Below, piece after piece: positions 1-11,086 of a DNA stretch of 64,000 nucleotides. A model generated the notes under the pieces. It ran no database searches and was not told where the DNA came from. It saw nothing but the letters and a program-made list of their open reading frames with translations. Numbering within the stretch: position 1 is the stretch's first letter; every line of letters begins with the position of its first letter. The position numbers and the translations under genes are program-made. The DNA is from Neoechinorhynchus agilis (lineage: Eukaryota > Acanthocephala), in assembly GCA_051530055.1 (NCBI GenBank), contig CM121341.1, positions 17,670,001-17,734,000 on the forward strand. The letters run 5' to 3'.

Positions 1-2232
1 AACGGGAGCAACAAAATCCACCAGTGCAACGGGAAAAAGCGAGGGCGTCGTAGCTCTCGCCGACGACTTGAGCGTCGAAATGAGCGAAACTGTCGCCGGA
101 GGCAACAAAAGCGTCAGTCGAAGCTCATCACCGTGGTGGGTACGGACTGTTCAGGTGGCACTGACAGCTGTGAGCCCTTTGGCCCAGCTATTTCAGATAG
201 AAGAGGACTACGAATCAGATCCTTGAATTGTAGGAGTCTGCGAGCGCAATGGCGTAAGGGAACCCTGGCCAAATTGGCAAGGGACGCCAGAATGGATCTT
301 GTGTTTTTACAAGAATTGCGCATAAGAGGCCAGTCAGACACAGACGTAAATCACGAGGATTTAGGAGGAGGCTGCCCATTATCTTACCTATCTGCGGACA
401 GTCGAGGAAATGGAGGTGTAAGCGTTTGTTTATCACCCCGCCTCCGAAACTCAGCACTATGCAGTTTTATAACTGACCGAATCCTTCGTGTCAGCATAAA
501 GCTTCGGCCGAGAAATCTCTATGCTTTTGGCGTATATTCACCGACCTCCTCGTCGGACGAAGAGGCGGTTGAAGGATTTTGTGGAAATCTAGGCGAAGCA
601 TTAGATGATGTACCGAACAGAGACACCCTCTTAATAGCCGGTGACTTCAACGCGATTTTACCACATTCGGAAAGATTGCTATATGTGTTGAAAGGCGAGA
701 ATCGGAACAGCCGGTACTTGGTTGAGGCGCTGGAGCGGCATGATCTCGTGTCTGCTAACACTATTCCGGAAGCGTCCGTGGCGTTTGGCGACGTTTATGG
801 GTCAAAAGAATCCGTCCAAACATGCCATGGGAAAAAATCCCAAGAGACGCTTAGCTCAGCTTGACCATATATTGTTGAGGCGTAGGGAAAAATGTCGGGT
901 CAAAAACGCTGACACATTCACAGTTGATGAGCTGCCAACCGAACAGCATGAGTGACTCGTTGTTCCGTACGCCTCAGCATCCTCCACGTCCGTTCTTTGG
1001 CTCCCTTGCTAATGAGGAGAAGAGGAAACAGCAGCATTTTGAGACGCCGAATTCAGCCAATCCTCGAACCGTTTCTAAGAATTGAACAGAACGGCTTCAG
1101 GGAAGGTCGAGGCACCACAGAGCACATATTGGCTTTGAGGAGGATCCTCGAGGAGGCACGAATTCATCAAACGGATGTGACGCTGGTATTTGTTGATTTC
1201 CGTCGAGCTTTCGATTCGGTAAATCGAACGATGATTGGCGGTATCTTAAAGGAGTATGGAGTGCCGCCCATCATTGTCACATCCGTTATGGCATTATAAA
1301 AAACACAAGGTCCGCCGCCAAGACAGCCGACGGTTTGACAGAATACTTTTCCACCACTTCAGGTGTTCTGCAGGGCGACACATTGGCTCCTTTCCTCTTC
1401 ATCTTGGTGCTTGATTGGGTAATCAGATGGGCACTACCGAATGATGAAGATGGATTTCTTCTTTTGAGGAAAAGAGGTCGCAGGTATCCTGAGATACGCG
1501 CCTCCCACATGGCATATGCTGACGACATCGTATTGATGTCCTCAACAGTCGAAGGAGCTCAACGCATGCTAAATAGACTGTGCGAGAGGGCGAGTATGAT
1601 TGGTCTGACCATCAACTCGAAAAAGGCGGAATTCTTGACAAGGGCCGAATGGCATTGAGCAATTAAAACAGATAGAGCGGTATGTCTATCTGGGAGTTGT
1701 CGTTGCTGAGGTTAGTGCGGATGTCAGCCGACGGAGAGCTATAGCTTGGAGAGCAATGGGACAACTTAAACCACTTTTTGACAGTGAGTCTTTGCCAGAT
1801 GAACTCCGTTCGCAGCTGTTCAGGGCTCCAATTGAGTGCATTCTCTACTGCAATGCAGAGACCTGGACACTGTCACCAACGATGACGAGGCAGTTGGACC
1901 AAAATCATTCATCTCTCTTACGTGCGGCGTTCAAGGTCAGATGGTCAGATAAAGTGACCAACAAAGCACTGTATAAGAGAGCCGGTGTCCAACCGCCCAG
2001 TGAATATTTGCACCGCAGACGATTGCAGTTCACGGGCAATATAATTCGGTCCGAGGCATCTTGCCCACAGGTCGTGCAACAGTTCCTTTTCTGGAAGGCA
2101 ACGACATTGTATCGTAAAGGCAAAGGGAACTGTCGTACATACGATGACCTGATTTTAAGAGACGCGAATTGCTCGCATAACAGGACTGCTGTCGTGTATT
2201 TTAGATCCCTTGCGGAATCTAATTCTATTTGA
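1..2232 (+). mobile_element. APE-type LINE, degenerate, left end outside window
   Basis: This is a non-LTR retrotransposon relic. The open frame is already running at base 1, with an Arg/Lys-rich stretch, so the element starts left of the window. Bases about 200-860 encode an apurinic endonuclease domain: an 'RIRSLNCRSLR' start, 'LVFLQELRIR' with the catalytic Glu, and 'LLIAGDFNAIL' as the GDFN motif. About 1080-1660 encodes the reverse transcriptase, with 'QNGFREGRGTTEH', 'VFVDFRRAFDSV', 'GVLQGDTLAPFLF' and the 'YADD' active site near 1517. About 1756-2232 encodes the thumb and tail ('NAETWTLSPTMTRQLDQ'). The coding sequence is spread over several frames, so the copy is dead. GC content is well above that of the neighbouring host DNA. 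The clade within APE LINEs is not certain. Confidence 0.85.
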
Positions 2233-2374
2233 CGGGCTTATACCTACGGTGCAACGTAGGAAAGTACCGTTGCATACCATACAATTTGAGATTTAAGAGA
2301 CGATTTCGAAGCACTTGCTTAAATTAAGGGTAAGACATTTAGAGGAGCAAAATGGTTGAAAATGAGAAATATCG

Positions 2375-2790
2375 TTAGAAGTAATTGAGAGTGAGAGGGG
2401 AGTCATGCGTAATGATTGTCAGATCATCAGTATACAAGAAGTATTTAGAATAAGAAGAGGATGGAAAAGGAACATTCAGGAAAATGTTGAAAAGAATGAA
2501 GGGGGGAACAGCTCCTTTGGGAACTCCCTTGTTAATTGCTAAGGTGTTCGAGACGATGTTCCCTATTTCGATAAATTGTAATCTATTGTTTAGAAAGGAA
2601 TTCAACCATTTGATTTGCCAGGCGGTAAGGTCAAACTTAAAGCATGTATCAAGGAGAAGACTGTGATCGACAGGATCAAAAGATTTATAAAAGTCGATTT
2701 GGGTGAGTCGAGCTGAAATTTCATCATCTAAAGAATCGGAAACTTGGCTTACTCAATTTGTTAAAGAAAATCAGTAAATATTTGAATCTA
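2375..2790 (-). mobile_element. CR1/Jockey-like LINE fragment (RT palm)
   Basis: The minus strand encodes a piece of reverse transcriptase. It reads from an 'IDFYKSFDPVDHSLLL' palm motif through 'FLNNRLQFIEIGN' and 'KGVPKGAVPPFILFNIFLN' to 'YTDDLTII', which is the catalytic YxDD box. Only about 415 bp of the element remain, and neither end of the element is visible. The wording is closest to the CR1/Jockey branch and resembles the longer fragment on the same strand at 4.4-5.2 kb, so both may be remnants of one family. Confidence 0.7.
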
Positions 2791-2917
2791 ATAAACTAAA
2801 GAAAATTTGTTGGATATACGTTCACTTTCTTTTGTTTTGTGCAAAATACTTCACTAAGATGAAGGTTGTTAGCCTTTGGTGTGAAGATTCAGGCAGCGAG
2901 CAGGCACCCGTCAATGG

Positions 2918-3395
2918 TTGCAAACAATCAGTTTCAGATTTACCGTTGTAATGAGGCGAATGTACCCGCCGAGCAATCTTTGCCGACTCTATGGCCGCAG
3001 TAGACCGGACGGCGTCACAGTATTCCCGTGGCGAGAAGGAAAATGCATCCTCTGGGACGCCACGTTCGTGGACACGATCGCAGCCAGCAACATAAAATTC
3101 GCCGCGCTTAAATCAGAGGAACAGAAAAAGCCACTGAGGACCGCAAAAAGATTAAATACAGGTACCTGAGTCGAAATCATTATTTTGTCCCCTTTGGTGT
3201 CGAGACACTCGAGTCGTTTGGTGCCGCGGCGCAGAAACTGGTCAAGTAATTGTCTAAGAGCTTGAGACGAATCACCGGCGATCCGAGATAAAGAGCATTC
3301 CTCCTACAAAACGAAAGTCTGACTGTGCAACGAGGGAACGCTTAATTCGTCCTTTCGACCGTTACACCAATACTGCAGTGGTGGCATGAATATTC
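2918..3395 (+). mobile_element. 3' end of an RLE-type LINE (copy 1)
   Basis: This segment is nearly colinear with 39,620-40,045 at DNA level. It encodes the C-terminal tail typical of a LINE group with a restriction-like endonuclease: 'RPDGVTVFPWREGKC', 'LWDATFVDT', then 'YFVPFGVE'-type residues. The PD...WD residues suit the nuclease signature. After the stop near 3,247 there is a roughly 150-bp 3' UTR shared with the 39.6 kb copy. Nothing of the RT domain is present here, so it is a 5'-truncated copy. The group assignment (R2/NeSL/HERO-like) is by motif memory and should be treated as approximate. Confidence 0.75.
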
Positions 3396-3526
3396 GTAAA
3401 TGCCTGTAAAAGCTGCAACTAAAATAAATTTTGATTTGAATCGAAGAATATTTTGAAAGTATGATTGTTTTCAAAAACAAGTACGATGATCGATTATTTT
3501 CGAATGTGTTCAGAAAACATCTGAGG

Positions 3527-3533
3527 TATAAAA
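3527..3533 (+). promoter_or_regulatory. TATA box of the small secreted-protein relic
   Basis: A clear TATAAAA lies about 55-60 bp before an ATG that begins a signal peptide. The spacing suits a core promoter with a short leader. No other TATA box in the window is so well placed. Confidence 0.5.
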
Positions 3534-3587
3534 AGAACCGATCCATCGTTAAAAAATTAACCGTCAATCTCTCATTCGAACGACAAA

Positions 3588-4028
3588 ATGATTGCTTTTC
3601 TTTGCTTGATCGCCTTATCATCAGTCAGCTGCCGTAATCGTCGAGAAATCGCAATTAACGATGAATAGTGGATAATTCGTGGAAATGATAGTTAATCCAA
3701 TTTCGTCCGAGAAATGTTAAAACACGTGGAACAAAAGGAACTACAGCATAAGTCCATCTTTGTGGTCTTCTACGATTTTGAAGAAAATTCTAAAGCACGA
3801 TGTCTGCCTGCAAGACAAGTTCTTAACGAACCACATCTAATTAGAGCCTACGTCGAATCGTTTGCGGAAGATGACTCCGAACCGTTTTGTCGGCGTCAAG
3901 TGGTCAATACGATCGAGGTGAACAGCATTTCAGTCATGAATCAGAAGTTTATTATTGGTATAAATTCAATGAGACCTTGTTCACAAATGTTCTCGAAAAG
4001 TGCCATGAAAACTTGGCTGAGGAATTAG
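3588..4028 (+). pseudogene. Small secreted protein gene, probably broken
   Basis: The ATG at 3,588 starts a good signal peptide (MIAFLCLIALSSVSC). The same frame continues to 4,028 but is interrupted by two in-frame stops in the first 40 codons, after 'AINDE' and 'RGNDS'. The longer remaining open part begins 'MLKHVEQKELQHKSIFVVFYDF' and carries four later cysteines. No GT-AG intron that removes both stops is obvious, so a decayed gene is likelier than a spliced one. The product family is not recognised; a cystatin- or thioredoxin-like fold crossed my mind but no diagnostic motif is present. The TATA box upstream indicates it once was, or still is, transcribed. Confidence 0.4.
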
Positions 4029-4399
4029 ATAGCGAAAATTGAGCAAATACAACTGAGAATCGCTCATTAGTACTTTCGATGGTTCAATCCATCGCTAGTT
4101 AATAAATAGTTGGGCTTTTCGTGCTTCTTTCCGAAAAATTGGTAACTACCAAGCAATTAAGCGCGTTGCTAACAACACTCATTTAATTACCAAATTTTGA
4201 TTTGCTCTCATTTACAACGCTCGCTGCTACAATCTGTCTTGTCGTAAAAAAAACTAAAACCGAATACTCGAGCAAATCGCTTCCATAGTTGTTAGAGTTT
4301 ATCCAAAAATTGTGGTAATAGCGTTGAAAAGCGTTTTTATTGTTGGATGAAAATTTTATAAATGCATTTGGCGAGCGGGGGAAGCGTTTGAGGAGGGAA

Positions 4400-5235
4400 A
4401 GCTTAATGCTAGAATCCCACTCAATATTTGATTGAAACTGGAGACCCGGAATTCTGAAGGGTAGGTGACCCGTTCGATGCCAATTGGAAGATCGAAGTAG
4501 GATATGGGGCTGCGAGGGATTGAGGGGCTCATTTCAAAGCATTTATGAAGTTCAGGTAGAGTTTGTGATTGGTGAAGAAATCTTTGATGTGGATGATTTC
4601 GTTAGATGTTAAGGAGAAGGAGAGGTGGGCTGGTGATTGAGAGATGAGGTTGAGATCGTTGGCATATACGAAAAGTTTAGAATGAAACGAGCAGAGTTTA
4701 AGGTCGTTTAAGAAAATGTTAAAAAGAAGTGGTGACAGGACATCAATTCAAGGGACGCCTTTAGTGGGAGGTAGATCGGCAGTGAATGTATTATTTGCAA
4801 TTGTGAAGATAGGAGATCAGCCAGTGGATCAGCCAAGGGTTTAGACCGAAATCAGAACAGGCCCGAAGTAGTGAGTGGTTCATAGAGTCGAATGCTTTCG
4901 ATAAATAGAATTGGATGAGACGGATGACGTGAGAGGGATTATTGTCGAGGTTGCGCAAGAATGTGTCATAAATGCATGGTAGGGCGTCCGTTGCGGAAAA
5001 ATTGGGCCGGAAGCCGAATTGTAGGGACGATAATTCGTTGCTCAAAGTGGAAGAAGACGAGTTTGAAACATTTTTCGGACGGAATGATTCGGCGAAAATC
5101 GCATGCCCATTTTCAACAAGTAGATTCACTTTAACATTTTTCAGACATGAAGGAAAGATGCTATATATAAAGCTGCGATTTATAATGAGGGTAAATGGGT
5201 CTATGAGTTCGTGGATGATGCATGGGACTTCAGAC
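4400..5235 (-). mobile_element. CR1/Jockey-like LINE fragment (RT)
   Basis: Reading leftward from about 5,230, the minus strand encodes RT motifs 'LQFGFRPNFSATDAL', 'FYLSKAFDSMNHSLL', then after a frame change 'LSPLLFNIFLNDL' and 'YANDLNLI' (a changed YADD box) near 4,650-4,740, followed by a thumb-like stretch to about 4,400. At least one frame change and the altered active-site box show that it is dead. It resembles the fragment at 2.4-2.8 kb. Confidence 0.75.
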
Positions 5236-5239
5236 TGAG

Positions 5240-7329
5240 GGGACGAATTTCGAAGTAATTTCTTGAGATGCTGTAGGAGTTAAAATGTTGTTGTGGATTT
5301 AAATGATTTCAACCGTTAAAAAATGATGACAACAAAAAGGAGTGTAGATGAACCGTCGGAATACTCTATCGTCTGTTCGGCAAATATTCTTTTCTGAAAT
5401 AATTTATGTTGGGAAATAATTTTTTAGAGCCAAATGCGTTTTTAATTTCAGGAAACTTTATTCATTTGTCGAATAGGACAGAGGTCACGTTTACACTCAG
5501 CGACAACAAACTTCTTTTAATAAAAGGTTGTTTCATCTGCCTCATCTCGAAGATTGGCAATGATGCCCATTTTGGTCACAAACACGTACTCTAGTCCAAT
5601 TTTATTTGGCCATAAAAATGGTTTACCAATGATAATTATTGATAAATCTGCAGGCTATTTTGTCCTCCAAAATACGAAAAATTCATTTCGACATCCGAAA
5701 AATTAGTAGATTCTATCAGATGCCGTATTAGTCGCTCAAACAATCAAAATGATCGAGCTCACGAATGTACAACCGCAAATCGATTGGGCTTTTTTCGTTT
5801 TGTGAATCGATCAGAGTAGCAATTTGAGCTCACTATCGTGTTCGCAATTGGATTGTTACAAATCATCATATCGATTCTGAATTAACGATTTCCATCAAAT
5901 GGCAATCTTTTTTACAACATTGGATTTTTCAATTTCGCTTTTCTGTTAACAAATTTGTTGCAATCAGTTTTACTTTACATAAACTAATGTATTACAAAAA
6001 TCAATTGAATTCACGTCGAAAATTTTTCAACCTGTCTCCGGATTGAGACAAATTTTACTCGATTAATTGAAGGATAGCAGACATGTAGCTTTGTTTACGA
6101 TATCGAAAAACCGTCAAAGCGGCCGATAAAAGGGACAAAGCAATCAATATGCCCAGCTTAAATATTTCCAATCAAAAATAAATAAAAGCGGGTTCGGGTG
6201 CTTTGTGGACCAAATAAAATTGCTGCAACCGAATAAGGTCACAAGTACGAGTTTCGGCCCAATTTCAGTGTACCACAAAAATTGTTTACCAATAAAAAAT
6301 AATCGGTAAAGCTGATATTGTGGACGAACAATATTGTATTCTGAAATGTAACAATTTCTCTTTCATCCGTTAACTCGACACTTTCCCGTGCATCAACAAC
6401 TGAGACGGATCAAAAAGAAAACAAATTGAAGTGTACATGAAGTTAACCAAAACAGCTGAATTTAGGCACGCGGCCCAATTGCGCTGAATTACGACAGTGA
6501 GAACAATTCAGCTTGTAGATGCAACCCAATCATTAATTTCGGCTTCTTTGTTTTAATTAACGACCCTCCGCAGAGCCATCTTTACGCTTTCATACAGCAC
6601 TGACGTCCACGAATAAAATTACCTCTGAAGTGCCTTCCTAAGGGATTGCCTTAAAAAAATCCATTGAACAGCATCAAAAACTTTAATGTTTCTTCGGAGG
6701 TAGGGTCAGACGTCCCGTTTAGACGCCGACTACGAAAATGAAGAGATCGCTGTGACCCAAAAATTACTTGCCTATTCCATAAATGGAAGGATCTCGAGTT
6801 CGGGTGTCCAAAATTGTAAGATCTATGGCGAACCACTGATCGGAAACTATCTCGCCTGACTTTAGCAAAGGTCATCGCATGAATGATGACCAAGACAGAA
6901 TAATCGGGCTAAATATTTTGCTGGATTCAACAATCAGGAACAATGATAAATTCTAAAAAGATTCCTCATCAAAAATTTTGCATAATCCGAAAATATATAG
7001 AATCCGCAGTTGAAAGTATAACAAACTCCGAAAGGTGCATTTGACCTGAACTTTCCAATTATTGTGAATAGTTTGGAAGAACGTTTAACTTTACCCAAGA
7101 GGGTCCCAATCCCGGCTGGAGTCAGGAAGGGCATAAGGCTGTAAAAATATGCCAAATTTTGAACCCAATGGCATCAAACATATAAACAAATTAACTAAGA
7201 TGCGACGCGCAAGTTCTTCGCCCGGAGCTTGTGTTACATCATCAAGGGCTACCGAGGCATGGACGGTCTCGGCTAAAGAAATTAGTCTACACAACTAACC
7301 TAAGAATATCAACGCTAAATGCTTGATCG
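5240..7329. other. About 2.1 kb without a recognisable gene
   Basis: Several open frames of 60-95 codons occur on both strands (5,406-5,594 plus; 6,651-7,294 minus) but none shows a family motif, signal peptide or splice context. Two stretches, about 5,540-5,680 and 6,230-6,330, share words such as 'gtttaccaat' and look like old diverged repeats. Confidence 0.4.
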
Positions 7330-8953
7330 GTGATCGAAAGGAGCAAGGAAATAGTGGACATGATGCGAAGAAAAATCGGAATACTAGGAGTGCAAGAGAC
7401 CATGTGGAAGGGTGTGAAAGCCCGAGAACGATGTGATGGTTATAAAACAATCTACAAAGGCGAGCCAAGTGGCAGAAATGGTGTGGGAGTGATCTTGGAG
7501 AAAGAGCTAGTGAATTGTGTTTTGGAGGTAATCAGGACAAGTGATAGGATCATTTCGGTGAGATTAGATTTTAGAGGTGAGGATATCATCACAATATCGG
7601 CCTATGCCCGCAAATAGCATGTTGAGTAGATGAGAAAGAGAAATTCTTTCAAACTTTATCAGATACGGTGTGGTCGCAGGAGATCTTAATGGACATGTGG
7701 GAAGTAGAGATGGCTGTGAACGAGTGGTTGGTGGTATTGGATTGCGAAATGCGGAAGGAGAAAAGCTTCTGGACTTTGCGGTGGCAAAGGAGTTGAGACT
7801 GACAAACACCATCTACCGAAAAGAAGATAGGCACCTCGCCATCTATTCTAGCGGAGGAAAAGTTAGTAGAATGGATTACATCCTTTAGCGATAGCACGAA
7901 TTGACGAACGTAAAAACGATTCTCGACGAACATTGTGTTTCACAGCATCGGATAATAGTAGAAGACTTGACGGTCAGAACAAGGAGACGATATACTCAGA
8001 AAACGAACCCCAGAATCAAGTGGTTGCGTAAGAGATTTGGTGATTCGCCAGTTGGTAAGCGGGAAACGAAAGTGGAGGATTCAAATGCATGATTGAACCG
8101 ATCGGCCAAACTCATATTGGAAGAGGGTCGAAATATTCTCGGACAGACGACGGGTAAAGTCAGGCAAAGAGGCTTGGTGGTGGAAACCAAGAGTGAAGCG
8201 AGCGATACGTCGGAAACGAGAAGCTAAAAAGAGTTGGGACCATGGATATACAGCCGAAAATCTAGCGAATTTAAGCAGGGTAAGAAAGATGCTAGAAGGG
8301 AATGCGCTTTGGCCAAGTAGTCACAGCGGAAAAACACGAAGTGGCTCAGGAAAGACTGGAAGGGTGACGTGAGGCATTGGAAAGTAACAGACTCAAAGTA
8401 ACCAGAGCGAAGACAGTGTACATGGGTCCGGAGGATCTAGAATTAGATGGAACCCTATTAACATCGAAAGATTCAGTTGAATATCTCGGTAGTAAGGTCA
8501 GTATGTCAACTCTCTCAAACCTAAAATAACTCCTCGAATACAAAGCGGATGGCACAACTGGAAGAAAATGTCAAGCGTATTCTGTATGTGATAAAAGGAT
8601 CGAGTTAAATCGAAAAAGATCGGAGTATTTGAGACTGTAGTGAGACCAGCGATGTTGTACGGCGCAGAGACGCGGACGACCAAGAAAGACGATCTCAGTC
8701 GAATGAAATGAGGATGTTGAGATGGTCAGCTGGCTTCACATTCAGGGATAGGGAAAGAAACGAGGATGTTAGAGGGATGCTAGAGAGCCGATGCACCGAA
8801 GTGATAGTTCAAAGAAGATTGCAGTGGTTCAATAACGTTATGAATAGCGCGAGAGGAGATATAAGCATAGAGGTGATCGAGATATTGGGAAGGCGACGAC
8901 GAGGGAGACTGAAGAAGCGTTGGGTGGATCGTGTAAACCAAGATCGTGGTTAA
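7330..8953 (+). mobile_element. RTE-like LINE with deleted RT core
   Basis: The first part encodes an RTE-type endonuclease: 'IGILGVQETMWKG', 'DGYKTIYKGEPSGRNGVGVIL', 'VVAGDLNGHVGSRDG' and 'EKLLDFAVAKELRLTNT'. This is the domain often mislabelled craniofacial development protein 2-like. From about 8,370 the thumb appears ('KTVYMGPEDLELDGTLL', 'SVEYLGSKVS'), then 'RPAMLYGAETRTTKKDD'-like words and the tail 'RMLRWSAGFTFRDRERNEDVRG' to 'GRRRRGRLKKRWVDRVNQDRG'. The finger and palm motifs expected between about 8,200 and 8,370 are absent, and several frame changes are present. The copy is defective. Confidence 0.8.
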
Positions 8954-9215
8954 ATTTGACACGGCATGTATCACCGAATAAGTGTAATATTAGGACCGGC
9001 GACCTCTCGAAAGAGAGAAAAGGGTGAGGAGAAATTTGGAAGAACGTTTACAATGAGACGAAGGGGCGAAAAGGCGAAAGAAGGTTAAAAGCGTTACGTC
9101 GATAAATTTTTCCATTGCGTCATATCAACCCGATTTTTGCGGAAAAAAGATTTGATTGTTGCCATGGTAACCTTGGTTTAATTTTTTAACGGGTTTCCGA
9201 TTAGCTAGATTTCGA

Positions 9216-10491
9216 ATGCTTGTTGGCTATTTCTTATTTATTTTGCTTTACAATCAATTAGAAGTAAAAATTAACGCGATTGGTAGAAAAAGTAAAAAGC
9301 TCCTATTAGGCAAAGATCAATTATCGTTTAATTGTCGGGATGTTTCGCATGTTTATTTAGACCTGCTCATGGCTGCCAATAGAACCAACTATTACATTCG
9401 AAATCTCCATTTAAGAGGCTCTGATGATCTCAAATGTTTTCTGACAATGTCAACGGTGAAAATTAAACTTAGTTTTCCGAAACTATTTACATTGAAGATT
9501 GAACAGTTTCAATTGACTCGTCTGAACTTCAAGGCGTCAATCGATTTTCCATCACTCAGAAGACTTTCGATTATTGGATGCCATCTAAATGATCTTTCTT
9601 TGATTTATAATGTCTTTTCGGCGAAAAGGTCACTAAGGATCATTTTGGTTAAAAAATGTTATGGAACAATTGGATTTTTTCTAATCGAATTCCATTCGAA
9701 ACTTTTGGTGGGATTTCTTTTTTGAATAGATTAAAGTATTCGCATTCGGCTTTTATGAAAAAGTGTGAATTCATTAATAACAGTTTTGCCGATTCAAAAT
9801 ATCCGCAAATTCTTATGAATATGTTTGAAAATCTATTGAATGGAGCCTTCAAAATGGCAGTCTTAGTCGATAAATCCGTCGGTTGTCGAACGACGTTTAT
9901 TGAAAACGTTCGCTTTGGTTGCAAAGCTAGAAATTTAGTGAGTAAGATGAAATCAATCAGTCAAAACACCATTTTTTCTTTGTGATTCCTTATTTTTCGC
10001 ATCTTAATATTGCTTTTTATGGAAGTATTGACGATCATTAGACTCGGCTTAAGTTTTCACTTTGAAAATTATTAAGATTAAATCTAGGGAAGCGAAGTTG
10101 GTATTTGATTTAGAACAATTCTTTTTGAAATTTTGTCTGTTTTAACCTCAAATGTGACTGATCGATTGATAATATCATTGATCGGCACAACAAAAGCAAT
10201 AATATCCTGTTTAAGATCGACAATGTCCAAATTTATTGCTACAATGGTTTAGAAAAAAACACTTTTTCTAATGTGATCGATCATCGGATGGATGATTGTA
10301 ACGATTGTGGTTCACAACGAATTGTGAGTTCAATGAATGCAGTAGGTGGTGTCGATCTCGGGCTTAAGGGAGCTTATGCACTGATAATTATGGTATTTTT
10401 TGGATTTATTATCATTCCCGTCACAATGCGAATCATAGTGCTTTGCGTTGTACCTGAATTGAACAATCATGGAGAAGAGCAAGAGGATTGA
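9216..10491 (+). CDS. Leucine-rich repeat type I membrane protein (gene model partial)
   Basis: The ATG at 9,216 opens with a hydrophobic leader (MLVGYFLFILLYNQLEV), then LRR-like text ('YYIRNLHLRGSD', 'FPKLFTLKIEQFQLTRL', 'FPSLRRLSIIGCHLNDLSL'). The reading frame changes near 9,630-9,730; a GT-AG intron of about 100 bp (9,629-9,729) would keep it open, or it is a frameshift. The next part runs to a textbook donor (GTGAGTAAG at 9,938). A last exon in 10,162-10,491 carries a Cys-rich cap ('IYCYNG', 'DDCNDCGS'), one membrane segment ('AYALIIMVFFGFIII') and an acidic tail ending EEQED. The acceptor of that exon is not clear. The product is probably a surface LRR receptor or adhesion protein; no close family is recognised. 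Confidence 0.5.
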
Positions 10492-11086
10492 GTGCGCCAT
10501 CATATCGAACTTAGTGAGGTAAACGAGGAATCGAACATTTAAGTTAGGTCGCGGGCGAATATAAAGTGACTAAAGTTCTAAAATTAATAGAAATTTAGAG
10601 GGCTCAACCATGTGTTTAGTTTTCATTTGATGATGAGATAAAATTTTGCTTAGACGCTTTGGAATTCCTCGTAAGTGCTATAAATGTCATATAAAATAAT
10701 CATTTTATAAGCGAAGAGTCTTATATCGGGCATTATTGATGCATGACTCGAAACAAAAAATCGGTGTCAGCGTCTGGCAATGAGTTGTTTGAAACTCTAT
10801 TGTTATTCTATGAACTTAGATCAAGGAATTTGAACCAAGCATTAGCATATTTCTTTACTTTTACGGTTAGGAAAATCAATGCAATAAAGACTTTTAGATT
10901 TGGATGCTACAGTCAATTTCTGAGCACCTATCAGTTAAAGTTTGTTGTAGACACAAAGATTTTTGCATAGTAATCTCGTCTTTTATATTAACCAAAAAGC
11001 TTGAGAAAATTGCAGCGAAGATAAATCAAACCTCGCCTGGTCTTCATTGTTTCAAACTATCACGTATGTTAGGTCTAATCAAAAGC
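10492..11086. other. Intergenic, no gene seen
   Basis: AT-rich spacer between the LRR gene and the 3' end of the ABC transporter gene. Small open frames at 10,743-11,155 show no motif. Confidence 0.4.

Noticed and set aside
6651-7294. Overlapping minus-strand frames of 67-80 codons
   Set aside because: Composition and lack of motifs or splice sites give no support for a gene.
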